A stretch of 64,000 nt of DNA from Lactarius indigo (lineage: Eukaryota; Basidiomycota; Agaricomycetes; Russulales; Russulaceae): assembly GCA_025766275.1 (NCBI GenBank), contig JAFKAC010000037.1:434001-498000 (forward strand), given 5' to 3'. Below the pieces are notes generated by a model, which saw only the letters and a list, made by a program, of their open reading frames with translations, had not been told where the DNA came from and did no database searches. The position numbers and the translations under genes are program-made. Positions 35,101 through 44,487 of the stretch are shown in pieces (the stretch's first letter is position 1; each line of letters opens with the position of its first letter).

Positions 35101-36839
35101 TGACACAGCTAAAAGAAGCTAGAGACGCCGCCCAACGCCTTATGAAGAAGGCGCAAGAGTCATGGGTGCGCAACAAAGATACGCCCAAATTCAACATCAA
35201 CGACCTCGTGTGGCTTGAAGGCAAACATCTTCGAACCAATCAGCCTACAGCGAAATTAGCGGCGCGACGCCACGGACCCTTTCGGGTGGTACAGGTGATG
35301 TCCCCTTACAACTATCGATTGGAACTTCCCACACAGTGGAGCATCCATCCAGTGTTTCACATCGATCTTCTCACACCGTACAAACAAACTTCCTTGCACG
35401 GGGAAAACTTCACACGACCACCGCCCGAACTGATAGATGGAGAAGAAGAGTATGAAGTCGAGGCCATTCTGGACACTCGGCATTTCGGCAGAGGAAGACG
35501 CCTCCAATACTTGATCAAATGGAAGGGATACCCAGACTCGGAGAACCAGTGGGTCAACAAGGATGACGTTTTTGCGCCGGAAGCGCTTCGCCTGTATCGG
35601 GAAGCGCAAACCCACGGTGGAAGAGATAAAGTGGGAGTTGCTCGGACAGAGGACAGTCATCCCCTCTTCCTTCGCTCAGCCATCACTCTCATGCCCACTT
35701 CCCCGCTACGACATGTCACACAAGCACAGCTCCTCGACTCCCTCGCAGAAGACGCCCGCGCCCTCCTCGCGGAGGACAGCGACACCGAAGTTCCCAACAC
35801 TCAGCTCGCGCCATGGACACCTCTTACACCAGCAGAGGGGCCCATCACCGCACAAGAATGGATCAACGTTGTCACCAGATTCCCGGACCCGACGACCACC
35901 CCTGACGACGACCGAGCCGTCGTCCATGTTTTCCGAAACGACCGCGGTGAGCGCGAACCCATCGCCGCTATCCCCCCAAGCGACGACCTCATCGGCGTTC
36001 ACGGAGTTTTCCCGAGCAACGACCAGCGTTCAAGCGCTGATGGAGTACGAGTTGGAGGGGTGGAAGAAGGTAGCGGCGGCGTGGCAGAAGGAGCAATTGG
36101 ACTCAGCAGCGGCCCGACTGAGGGAGATGCGCGAGCGACGGCAGCGATGGCGGCAGCTGAGGCTGGCCATGACGACGAAGATTATTACCCGGCGAGACAC
36201 ACCTTCCTTCGAACGAAACGCGACCCTGATAATCCCCTCATCACGCCCTGGCTCGTCTACTCCGACGGGTCCCCCATGTATCGAGGACGTGTGCGCGTGC
36301 CTGGCGCCGCCGATCACCGTCCGTTCACCGCCGCCGAGGATCCCGCGCATGTCATTGCGCCTGAAGGGTTCCGGGCGAACCGACGACCCCATCACATTCG
36401 ATACCCCATCACCGGACCAGACGGAGTAGAGAGGGACGCATCGCACGTCCAGATCATCGGAGGGGCAGACCCCCTCATACTCGGAGTTATACCGGGCTCG
36501 CCACATGTCTATGGTAAGCCCCTCTACGCGGAGCCTCACGTATCCGCGGCACTTCGCCCCACGTACCCGCACGAGGACCTCGTCGTCTTCGAGGCGGACA
36601 AGATCACCGACCGTGCGCTCAATCGTATCAACGACGAGTCGCTCACCGCGGAGGTCACGCGCTTCCGCGCGGCCAGCTACGAGCTGGACCGACTCCGAGC
36701 CAGGGTGAGTCAACTCCGCGCGATGATCGAGTGTGCACAAGACGATCGGCGCGACGCGATCTACCGCTTAGAGCGCGCTACCGCGTTAGAGCGCATCGCC
36801 GACGAACAACGCGATTGGCCGGCCCGCGACTTTCGGTGA
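32040..36839 (+). CDS. pol: Pol polyprotein: protease, RT, RNase H, integrase, chromodomain
   Basis: Open for 1,599 codons in the -1 frame relative to gag. Counted from 32,040: aspartic protease DSGATD near residue 72, RT with VYMDDIGIA near 422, RNase H VDASGYAVGAVLLQK near 575, integrase zinc region HDHHDLPIHGHPG ... CAECQRNK near 776-823, catalytic Asp in AVDFITK (about 853), Asp in ISDRDPRF (about 912) and Glu in DGQSEQTNQW (about 949), a GPY-like HGPFRVVQVMSPY region, then a chromodomain YEVEAILDTR ... LQYLIKWKGYPDSENQWV (about 1,137-1,180). About 410 more residues follow the chromodomain, which is longer than in many chromoviruses. No stops or shifts occur, so the element may be active. 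Confidence 0.95.
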   Translation: MAHAGGQQYGRSKRSHTPRSVGKGGFSGRLNPSVWVRALQCNSVIVTTRYRSMRIPVTVRTNYQTTETNALVDSGATDNFIRPSLAKRAGMQTQPLSTPRKIWNIDNTENKAGLITHYVNLEVKTRGQIKQMTFLITDLGSEDMVLGYPWLSAFEPTISWATATIHPDMQPVVLATSETLLSTTTIRALIVAKKEDIVRELEEETFARATTSTELAIQAKQQQTAAVLPQEYAMFTRLFNEQASHRFPPARPWDHAIDFKPSAPAAIDCKIYPMTQKEEGELKEFLEEKLKQGYLRPSISPYASSFFFIKKKDGKLRPVQDYRVINSHTIRNQYPLPLIQDLILDLSNAHIYTKLDIRWGYNNIRIRDGDQEKAAFKTKFGLFEPTVMFFGLTNSPATFQAMMNHIYRDTIAKHERLGTTIRVYMDDIGIATHFDHNLAAHVAAVRDVLRVAEEHDLYFKLEKCLFHQPRMDYLGVILERGVTRMDPVKVQGIKDWPTPTKVKDVRSFLGFCNFYRLFIRGFATHAKPLTKLTRKDEEWRWTEEEEKAFNTLKRLVTEEPVLAHPILQDPFELEVDASGYAVGAVLLQKKADGKRHPIGYYSATLSEAERNYDIYDLELLAIVKALWNWRPLLAGAPHKIKIYSDHLNLQYWKSPQKISRRVAREVLELSEYDFEIHHIKGKNNGRADALSRRPDYDQGVEDNSEVVVLPPELFVRTLNTACTYIANPNLLQPRHQQDEEVIKIWIDPYHLKKIQGEWYKDGRFVITGPASTQRVLIHDHHDLPIHGHPGIAKTQRILERHYWWPRLRRDVYEYVQGCAECQRNKVNTRPIRAALHPITPILEAMPFHTVAVDFITKLPVSKGYDSILTVTDHDCSKASIFIPCREEITAEETATLYVAQVFKRFGLPHKIISDRDPRFTSKFTREVCRILGIQQNISTAYHPRTDGQSEQTNQWLEQYLHFWVNERQDNWEAYLPIAEFAHNNWPHEHTKESPFQLLMGYNPQADWTDKPSPIPLATARLTQLKEARDAAQRLMKKAQESWVRNKDTPKFNINDLVWLEGKHLRTNQPTAKLAARRHGPFRVVQVMSPYNYRLELPTQWSIHPVFHIDLLTPYKQTSLHGENFTRPPPELIDGEEEYEVEAILDTRHFGRGRRLQYLIKWKGYPDSENQWVNKDDVFAPEALRLYREAQTHGGRDKVGVARTEDSHPLFLRSAITLMPTSPLRHVTQAQLLDSLAEDARALLAEDSDTEVPNTQLAPWTPLTPAEGPITAQEWINVVTRFPDPTTTPDDDRAVVHVFRNDRGEREPIAAIPPSDDLIGVHGVFPSNDQRSSADGVRVGGVEEGSGGVAEGAIGLSSGPTEGDARATAAMAAAEAGHDDEDYYPARHTFLRTKRDPDNPLITPWLVYSDGSPMYRGRVRVPGAADHRPFTAAEDPAHVIAPEGFRANRRPHHIRYPITGPDGVERDASHVQIIGGADPLILGVIPGSPHVYGKPLYAEPHVSAALRPTYPHEDLVVFEADKITDRALNRINDESLTAEVTRFRAASYELDRLRARVSQLRAMIECAQDDRRDAIYRLERATALERIADEQRDWPARDFR
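32112..32118 (+). promoter_or_regulatory. -1 ribosomal frameshift heptamer GGGTTTT
   Basis: In the gag frame this reads G GGT TTT, which is the X XXY YYZ pattern. A -1 slip moves ribosomes into the pol frame (TCG GGA CGC). Just downstream, CGGG and CCCG (32,119-32,135) can pair. The gag stop TGA at 32,128 lies ten bases further on. This accounts for expression of pol without its own ATG. Confidence 0.7.
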
Positions 36840-36857
36840 GTCAGGAGTCTCACGCTA

Positions 36858-36870
36858 GAAAAGGAGGTGA
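36858..36870 (+). promoter_or_regulatory. Polypurine tract before the 3' LTR
   Basis: GAAAAGGAGGTGA directly precedes the 3' LTR, the usual place for plus-strand priming. Confidence 0.8.
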
Positions 36871-37382
36871 TGTTACGTTTCGACTCGGACCCTTACCGTA
36901 CCGGTTGCAACTACGGCAGTAAGGTAGATTAGTTGCGGACTTACGGACTTACGATAGGCGATTACGAGTACGATAGGAGATTGCGCGCTGATTGCTGACT
37001 GAGGACTGTGCCACTAATACTAGTAGTAGTAGTATTAGGGTTCGAGCTACTTACGCGATACGTTGGACGCTACATTACCGCGATTCATAGCAGCACTTGA
37101 AAGCCTGCTCGACTTGTATTTAAACTGTCTTGTGAAGACCAAGATACGCCATCTTGGTCTTCTTGAATCGTCACTTGTTTCTTCCTCTATCTCTTTCTCC
37201 TTCTCTTTCTATCGCCTCTTTTGGAACGGGTGCACCTCCGAGTGTTCACCATCGTCTACGCTTGAACCTTCGAGTTTTCAAGTCAATCGTCAAGTCCGGA
37301 CCTCCGTGTCCTCGGAAGTATTCGCTAAGTTGTTATCGCCCCTATAGAGCTCAAGTCGAGCTAACGTCGTGACGGCGTTACA
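36871..37382 (+). repeat. 3' LTR of the Gypsy element
   Basis: 512 bp, identical to the 5' LTR except for a at 37,095. Confidence 0.95.
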
Positions 37383-38882
37383 CCCTGACCCCGCGCCTCG
37401 GCTGCTTCCCCTTGAGCTGCTCGAGGCGGAACTTGAAGACCTGCTTGGCCGTCAGCGTCCGCCGATCTGCCTTGCCTGTCTTCGCGTTGATGGGCATCAG
37501 ACTGCATTGCTGCTTCTTCTCCTTGCAGCGAATGCAAGGCCCTGTCGGCCTTGTCTGGCAGTCGACCCCTGCACGGGCGCATCAAGAGCACTATTTACAT
37601 TTCCTTTAGCTGCGAATAATGAAAAGATAACGAATACGCACCTCGAACTTATACCCCTCATCCTCGTTTTCTCCCTCACCCTCTTCACCCTTGCCGTCGT
37701 CGTCTTCGTCGTTGTCGTCGTTGTCGATCTCGTCCTCCTCGTCCTCCTCATCGTCCTCCTCGATCTCATCTTCCTCCTCGATCTCATCCTCTTCATAGCC
37801 ATTGTCACTGGAGCTGTCGCTCTTGCTGTCGTCTTCCTCACTCTCAAACTCGTCCTTGTCATTGAGCGCGGGCATACGTTGCTGCCGCGAGGGCCCCGCA
37901 TGGCACTTCTTGGCCTTGTCGCCTGAAGGCGAAGGCCGCTTACACTTCCTTGAATCGGCCACGGCAGCAGCTTCGGCAGCCTTTTCGCGCTGCCTTCGGT
38001 TGCGGGTGGCCCTTAGCAACTGTTGGAGGAAGTCAGAATGATCAGCGGAATAGAGATATAATTACTCACCTTCTGCAACCCATCCACCTGCATTGCCGCA
38101 TAGTCGGCAGGTGGATCCGGCAGGATGAGCTTCACCCTCGGCAGGTGATGTGGGACCGTCTTTGGTGGTGGTCCCACATTTCGAGACTTGGCAACTGTGG
38201 GGAGACATTGAGAAAACAAATGAGACAGTTTGTAATGACTCACCAAGGGTTTCCCACCAGCGACCCTCGCTCGGCAACAAGTCCGAGATGTCCTGGGGGA
38301 ACTTGGCCCCAGGTTGGTAATACTTATGCCTCTTAAGGCTGGGGTTTGTCCTGGTGATCTCTGAAAGATCACCATCAGCGTCTAATACGATGTAGAGCGC
38401 CGCTAGTGTGGGATGCAGTGCTGGCGCCTCCCCCGAATTGTCCTTCTTGACCTGCCGAAAAACTTTTGTTGCCTTGGCCTAACTCAAATGGGGATGAGAT
38501 CAAATGGAAACCTAAACAAGGACTTACCTTCTCCTTCTCAAGGTGGCATTTCCATTCTGCCCTGTCAGTTATGTCTCGGACTGAGACATAAGCAGCAACA
38601 GCAGCTTCGATCACTGATGCGACGGAAAGAAGAGATGTCATGGTGTTGAAGTAAAAAAAAGAATGTGTTCAGCGGTGTCAATTGCCACGTCGGTTGAGGT
38701 TGTGCTAGTGACGGGTGGTGCCGCTGCCGAGCTGCCGAAATATCCATTCACAACCTGACTCAGCAGAACATGGATTCTTCTTTGCATAATAAGTAATCGA
38801 GATATTGCCGACTCATTCGACTTATCGCTACATCATCAGACCACTCCACGCAGACCATTTCCACTCAGAAAATTCTACTTTC

Positions 38883-40234
38883 ATGTCTCAATCTCGCTCT
38901 CCCCTTTCGATATTGGTCAGCACTCAACAGCTCAGGATCATTGAAGATTCGCTTCTATCTGCCGAAGGTCAAGACGATTATGGCATGGGTGGGGAGTCAT
39001 CCCCAGAAAGTAAACACAGCTTTGGGATGGATGGATCGCCGTCTCCGGTAGCTCAGGATGACTTTGGAATGGGCAGGTCTCCATCCCCAGTAGCTCAGGA
39101 CGACTTTGGAATGGGTGGATCTCCATCCCCTACAGTTCCAGCTGACTTTGGGATGGATTCGCCTCCACCTACTCTGCCAACTCGGTCCATCGGCAGCCTC
39201 AAGGCAGCACGTGGTAAGTGTCGTTTTCACTGATTTCCATTCACCCCTAACTCTGCATGTACAGTTTGGGAATGGGGCAAGCATGCCCCACCTTCCAGTG
39301 CCTCTGAGATGCCAAAAGGTCATGACGTCACCAACTCAGAGGCTCCTCAGGAGGTGGGAGATGGGGGCAGTTTTGGTATGGATGGGCCACCCTCACCAAC
39401 AGCTCAAGACGACTTTGGGATGGACTTGGCCCTACCTGCCAAGGTTAGAGAGTGTGTAGGAAACCCTTCGGCAGCGTGTGGTGAGTACCAGATGGACTTG
39501 GCCCTACCTGCCGAGGTTGGAGAGAGTGTAGGAATCTCGTCGGCAGCACACAGTGAGTACCATTTTGACTGATTATAAAATATGTCTTACTCTGCATATA
39601 CAGACCATGAGGTCGAAGATCTGGACAGTTTTGGTATGGATGGGCCACCCTCGCCAATGGCTCAAGACGACTTTGGGATGGACTCGCCAGTCTCGCCTGG
39701 GGCCCGTGCTCAGGGGACAACCCGTGCACCATTGCGACAGGATGGGATGCCGAATGAAGACATTAGGGCAGACTTGGCCCTGCCTACCGAGGCTGGAGAG
39801 CGCGTTGGAATCCATTCGGTAGCACACAGTGAGTACCAGTTTGACTGATTATGAAGCATACCTTGCTCACCGTATACAGTCAGAACTTTCGGTGGGAATG
39901 ACCTATCTCCCTCCAACTCACAGGTGCCGGTAGGTCATGGTGATGAAAGTGTGGAGGTGCTTCATGTGCAAGTACAGCATCCTCCCGAGCAGGTACTGGT
40001 ACGCTGGATATTCCGCTACCGATTTTTGCAACACTGACCATCTATTCTGCTTTACAACAGCAAGAAGAGTTTGATCTCAGCACCAGGGCCGCCATCTTAC
40101 GTGCTGAAGGGTCAAGGAATCGTCGAATCCATGCCCAGGTATGGAATATCTATCAGCAGGAGAAAGAAATGAGTGAGGTAATAGATGAAATAATCGAGGA
40201 GTTGGACAATACTGAGGTGCAGAACCTCGTGTAG
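38883..40234 (+). CDS. KDZ cargo gene G with FGMD/PSP repeats
   Basis: The ATG at 38,883 begins MSQSRSPLSILVSTQQLRII. The protein then has 14-residue repeats of the form DDFGMGGSPSPVAQ in the first exon. These return in later exons as SFGMDGPPSPTAQDDFGMD and DSFGMDGPPSPMAQDDFGMD. Several introns (GTGAGTACC / GTAAGTG donors, for example at 39,212, 39,481, 39,550 and 39,827) separate exons, some of which repeat DLALP(T/A)EVGE. The last exon ends with a charged helix QQEKEMSEVIDEIIEELDNT. The function is unknown and the low-complexity Pro/Asp/Gly repeat suggests a disordered protein. Confidence 0.55.
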
Positions 40235-40379
40235 TATATCGAGTGTTATATAGTCCAAATGTTAAAGCTTCTGATCGGAAAACATATGAGTGCGCTCAGA
40301 ATAGCTTGCCGGCCAAGAACGCAGGGAATGATAGGCTGCCGATGGACAACAATGAGTATCACTGGGATCATTCAGGCGG

Positions 40380-43060
40380 TACATGTCAAGGCAAATATGC
40401 CAGTGCTTCCCATAGAATTCTGGGCCCATTCAGGACCATCGGCAGCACTCTGGAGGGAAGGGCTCAGGCCATTAAAGGCAATCTATGGTGGCCCTTAAAA
40501 GGATTCTTAGCCCATTCAAAGCTATCAGCAACACATTTCAGGACTGACCATGGGTGGCTGGGCCTATTGAAGGTTGTTGGCTGCGCATCACAGGAACATG
40601 CCTGGGCCCAGCCAACATAGTCAGCAGTCTTGTTCCGAAGTGATATACTACCGATTAGATTGAATTGGCCCAGAGTTGCTCTTAAGAAATGCTGCCGATG
40701 GTCTCAAATGGGCCTAATATGGTTTGTCAGTGATGCTAGGCCTGTCGGTAGCATCCCTCGTAAACAACATGGGGTCCATTCAAGACCATCGGTGCTTTCC
40801 CTCATAACTTGTCATGAGCAACATTGAGTTGATCAGGGATGTCATCAAGGGGCAATGCTGGGCCCATTTGAGCCCATCGGCAGCATGTCTCACAAGCAAT
40901 GCTGGGCCCATCTAAGCCTGTTGACAGTATATCTCGCTAGCAATTTTGAGCCCATTCAAGGCAATCGGTAGTGACACTCAGGAATGACACTGGGTCGATG
41001 GGGTACCATCGGCAGCACGAATCATTTGCAACACTCGGCCATTCAAGGTAATCGGTAGTATTACTGACGAACAACACTGGGCCCATTTGAGACCATCGGC
41101 AGCATGTCTTGTGATTGACACCGGGTCTATTCAATACAATCAGCAATTTCACCAAGGATCAATGCTGGGCCCATTTGAGACCATCGGCAGCATTTATTAA
41201 GAGCAACGCTGGGCCCATTCAAGGGAATCGGTAGTGTCACTTAGGAAATTACCAGGCCCATTTGAGACCATCAGCAGCATATCTTATGATTGACACTGGG
41301 CCCATTCAATAAAATCGTCAATATCACCAAGGATCAATTCTGGGCCCATTTGAGGCCATCGGCAGCATTTATTGAGAGGAACACTGGGCCTCTTCAAAGC
41401 AATCGGTAGTGTCGCTCAGGAAAACACTGGGCCCATTTGAGACCATCGGCAGCATATCTTATGATTGACACTGGGCCCATTCAATGCAATCGTCAATTTC
41501 ACCAAGGATCAATTCTGGGCCCATTTGAGGCCATCGGCAGCATTTATTAAGAGCAATGCTGGGCCTATTCAAAGCAATCGGTAGTGTCACTTAGGAAATT
41601 ACCGGGCCCATTTGAGACCATCGGCAGCATATCTTATGACTGACACTGGGCCCATTCAATACGATCGCCAATTTCACTAAGGATCAATTCTGGGCCCATT
41701 TGAGGCCATCGACAGCATTTATTGAGACCAACGCTGGGCCTATTCAAAGCAATCGGTAGTGTCACTCAGGAAAACACTGGGCCCATTTGAGACCATCGAC
41801 AGCATTTATTGAGACCAACGCTGGGCCTATTCAAAGCAATCGGTAGTGTCGCTCAGGAAAACACTGGGCCCATTTGAGACCATCGGCAGCATATCTTATG
41901 ATTGACACTGGGCCCATTCAGTGCAATCGTCAATTTCACCAAGGATCAATTCTGGGCCCATTTGAGGCCATCGGCAGCATTTATTAAGAGCAATGCTGGG
42001 CCTATTCAAAGCAATCGGTAGTGTCACTTAGGAAATTACCGGGCCCATTTGAGACCATCGGCAGCATATCTTATGATTGACACTGGGCCCATTCAATACA
42101 ATCGTCAATATCACCAAGGATCAATTCTGGGCCCATTTGAGGCCATCGACAGCATTTATTGAGACCAACGCTGGGCCTCTTCAAAGCAATCGGTAGTGTC
42201 GCTCAGGAAAACACTGGGCCCATTTGAGACCATCGGCAGCATATCTTATGATTGACACTGGGCCCATTCAATGCAATCGTCAATTTCACCAAGGATCAAT
42301 TCTGGGCCCATTTGAGGCCATCGACAGCATTTATTGAGACCAACGCTGGGCCTATTCAAAGCAATCGGTAGTGTCGCTCAGGAAAACACTGGGCCCATTT
42401 GATACCATCGGTACCATATCTTATGATTGACACTGGGCCCATTCAATGCAATCGGCAATTTCGCCAAGTATCAATGCTAGGCCCATTTGAGGCCATCGGC
42501 AGCATTTATCGAGAGGAACGCCGGGCCTATTCAAAGCAATCGGTAGTGTCACTCAGGAAAACACTGGGCCCATTTGAGACCATCGGCAGCATATCTTATG
42601 ATTGGCACTGGGCCCAGTCAAGGAAATCGGTAGCATCACTTAGGAAAACACCGGGCCCATTTGAGACCATCGGCAGCATTTATTAAGAGCAACGCTGGGC
42701 CCATTCAAGGAAATCGGTAGTGTCACTTAGGATAATATCAGGCCCATTTGAGACCATCGGCAGCATATCTTATGATTGGCACTGGGCCCATTCGATACAA
42801 TTATCAATTTCACCAAGGATCAATTCTGGGCCCATTTGATCCTATCGGCAGCATGTCCAAGGAGCCATTATGGGCCCGTTCAAGGCATTCGGTAGCATTG
42901 CAGGGGAATAGTACCGGGCCCATTTGAGACTGTCGGCGGCGTGTCTCAGGGGCAGCACTGGGCCTATTCAAGGAATTTGGTAGTATCACTTAGGAATAAC
43001 ATTGGGCCCATTTGAGACTATTGGCAGCACCTGTGAAGTGTTTTCTGTGTAGTGGGCCCA
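40380..43060. repeat. Right 44-bp satellite array of the KDZ element, inverted
   Basis: About 60 monomers of 43-44 bp, each beginning GGGCC(C/T)ATT and usually carrying ATCGGCAGC or a variant at base 17-18. Four monomer types (ATATCTTATGATTGACACT, TCAATTTCACCAAGGATCAA, ATTTATTGAG and TAGTGTC tails) alternate into units of about 175 bp. Orientation is opposite to the left array and the box spacing is the same. Confidence 0.9.
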
Positions 43061-43161
43061 TCTCTTTATCATGGTAAGGTATCTCCAGCTGATGTCACTG
43101 GCCCCATCCGAACAATTCGGCAGCTCTATTTAATAGGCCCATTCGTGATTTACGTCTGCCT

Positions 43162-43251
43162 TTACTATGTAGGCCCACATGGGTTTCACCGATGTATTAG
43201 GGTCATTTGCACATGGGGTTTTACGAATGTATCGTTAATTATTTGCGTCAT
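43162..43251 (-). repeat. KDZ right terminal inverted repeat
   Basis: Partner of 12,322-12,411; see there. The end at ATTTGCGTCAT (43,241-43,251) is followed by TATGTG and then CCTTGCC. Confidence 0.65.
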
Positions 43252-43587
43252 TATGTGCCTTGCCTCCATACTTTGGTGTGACCTCGTCTTATCCCTCTCT
43301 TCTTGTGCATCCCCTACCTCAGTCCCTAACCAGGACACTTTGAAGTCTTTGCAGTTGAACTATATCAACGCGTTACACCTGTTATACTCTGTGCACTAGC
43401 AAGATCAAGTGTAGAGAAGTGTTAGACACTTCGGACGAGGAGTCCTACATTACAGAGTAGTGCTGCACCTTGTGCCACACTTTTATCACTCGTATTTCAT
43501 AGCAATAAGACAACAGAGGTCTTCGCTTGATACTTGTGTGACTCAGAACCTTTAGAACCCACGCCCCTGCTAGGGCGTAACACTGGG

Positions 43588-43740
43588 CTTCCTCAAACAG
43601 CCTCTATCCCACTGGTGTCATCGGTATCACTACACCAGCATCCGTCATTCCCAGCCCACTGATCACATACATAATTCTTGGCCTCTCAATCAGCCTCTAC
43701 CTCATCATCGTTGGTAGTGTCTCAAATGCCTCCCGATGTG
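43588..43740. repeat. 91-bp VNTR, right part
   Basis: CAGCCTCTATCCCACTGGTG and CAGCCTCTACCTCATCATCG continue the VNTR interrupted at 12,053. Confidence 0.7.
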
Positions 43741-43794
43741 CACGGACCTGGACTCATCAAGCTCACCCCTTGCACACCTTTATCGAGTGCTGTA

Positions 43795-44316
43795 GGGCTA
43801 TCCCTCACGGTCACTCAATATCTTCCTCTGCACACAGACACAGACTCATCAGTGTCACTTCGGCGCAGCAGAAGTGTGAGTCAATTCGTGCACCTCCTTC
43901 CCCTCAGTCGCTCACTCCTCCCTCCTCCCGCATGTCAATTATATCCGGACTTCACTTCTATCCCCTCACGGTCACTCAATATCCTTCTCTGCACACAGAC
44001 GCAGACTCATCAAGGTCACTTTGGCGTGGTGGAAGCGTGAGTGGATTTGCACACCTCTTTCCCCTCACTCGCTCACTCCTCCCTCCTCACACACTCCTCC
44101 CTCCACCTGCGCATCCGATTATGGCTGGACTTCGCTTCTATCCCTCATGGTCACTCAATATCCTCCTCTGTGCACAGATGCAGACTCATCAAGATCACTT
44201 CGGCACGGCGGAAGCGTGAGTGGATTCGCGCACCTCTTTCCCCTCACTTGCTCACTCCTCCCTCATGCACTCCTCCCTCCGCCTGCGCACCCGATTATGG
44301 CCGGACTTCACTTTTG
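43795..44316. repeat. Three-unit tandem repeat, about 170-180 bp
   Basis: Units each start near TATCCCTCACGGTCACTCAA and contain CACAGACGCAGACTCATCA and CTCACTCCTCCCTC. They fill the MULE 3' region and leave open frames by chance. No gene is called. Confidence 0.8.
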
Positions 44317-44487
44317 GGCCCCTCCACTTTACTTATTGCGCTCATGTGACTTTGTAATTAGCTAATAATTAATTCTAAACATAGCATCTTATTATATTGC
44401 CTTTCATTACTTAATAGTTGCAAAACTCATTGCCTAAGTAGGCAGTGAAAATATGTGTTTGGACGGAGACTGAATTTGAGCCCAGTC

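Larger units (their letters stand above)
29521..37382 (+). mobile_element. Ty3/Gypsy chromovirus, apparently complete and young
   Basis: Two 512-bp LTRs bound gag and pol. CCCTG flanks it at 29,516-29,520 and 37,383-37,387. The LTRs differ at one base (g at 29,745, a at 37,095), implying a recent insertion. A self-priming PBS, a zinc-knuckle gag, a -1 frameshift site, protease, RT, RNase H, integrase, a GPY-like module, a chromodomain and a polypurine tract are all present without internal stops. It contains no GCTGCCGA words, unlike the surrounding KDZ DNA. Confidence 0.95.
28938..38641 (-). pseudogene. KDZ cargo gene F, CxxC basic cluster, interrupted by Gypsy
   Basis: The start is the ATG at 38,641 (MTSLLSVASVIEAAVAAYVS). 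Exons continue with AKATKVFRQVKKD, HKYYQPGAKFPQDISDLLPS, AKSRNVGPPPKTVPHHLPRV, then a very acidic tract (37,640-37,870), then after an intron TGPCIRCKEKKQQCSLMP and KTGKADRRTLTAKQVFKFRL. The frame then meets the Gypsy insertion. After removal of the element and one copy of CCCTG it continues directly as RRGVRVGSNSVALASRMVG into a Ser/Pro/Ala-rich tail ending at 28,938. The C..C.....C with basic residues recalls, but is not identical to, a fungal Zn2Cys6 cluster. The element must have disrupted a previously open coding exon. Confidence 0.75.
12316..43257. mobile_element. Large KDZ-class DNA transposon with TET/JBP gene and satellite ends
   Basis: The ends are inferred from imperfect inverted repeats (both begin near ATGACGCAAAT, at 12,322 and in reverse at 43,251) and from CCTTGCC found directly outside both (12,309-12,315 and 43,258-43,264). 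Seven bases match; an eighth would mismatch. The length is about 30.9 kb, or about 23.1 kb without the nested Gypsy. Contents in order: 44-bp satellite, seven or more spliced genes including the KDZ transposase and a TET/JBP dioxygenase, then the same satellite in reverse. KDZ transposons linked to TET/JBP genes are known in Agaricomycetes. The satellite ends and the pervasive TCGGCAGC word are what stand out. End coordinates may be off by a few bases. Confidence 0.75.
12054..43582 (+). mobile_element. Solo LTR (about 580 bp) split by the KDZ element
   Basis: The left piece 12,054-12,315 begins TGTTATGATCC and contains a TATA-like CTATATAAACC. The right piece 43,265-43,582 ends CTAGGGCGTAACA. 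CTGGG flanks the whole at 12,049-12,053 and 43,583-43,587. Together the two pieces make a solo LTR of about 580 bp with TGTTA/TAACA ends. No gag or pol between them belongs to it. The coordinates span the KDZ insertion. Confidence 0.75.

Noticed and set aside
35563..36429. 288-codon ORF overlapping the 3' part of pol
   Set aside because: It is a shadow of a GC-rich region; pol itself is open here and the ORF begins inside the chromodomain.
37369..37926. 185-codon hydrophobic-looking + ORF after the 3' LTR
   Set aside because: Antisense of the acidic exon of cargo gene F, where Asp/Glu codons read as Leu/Val/Ile on the other strand.
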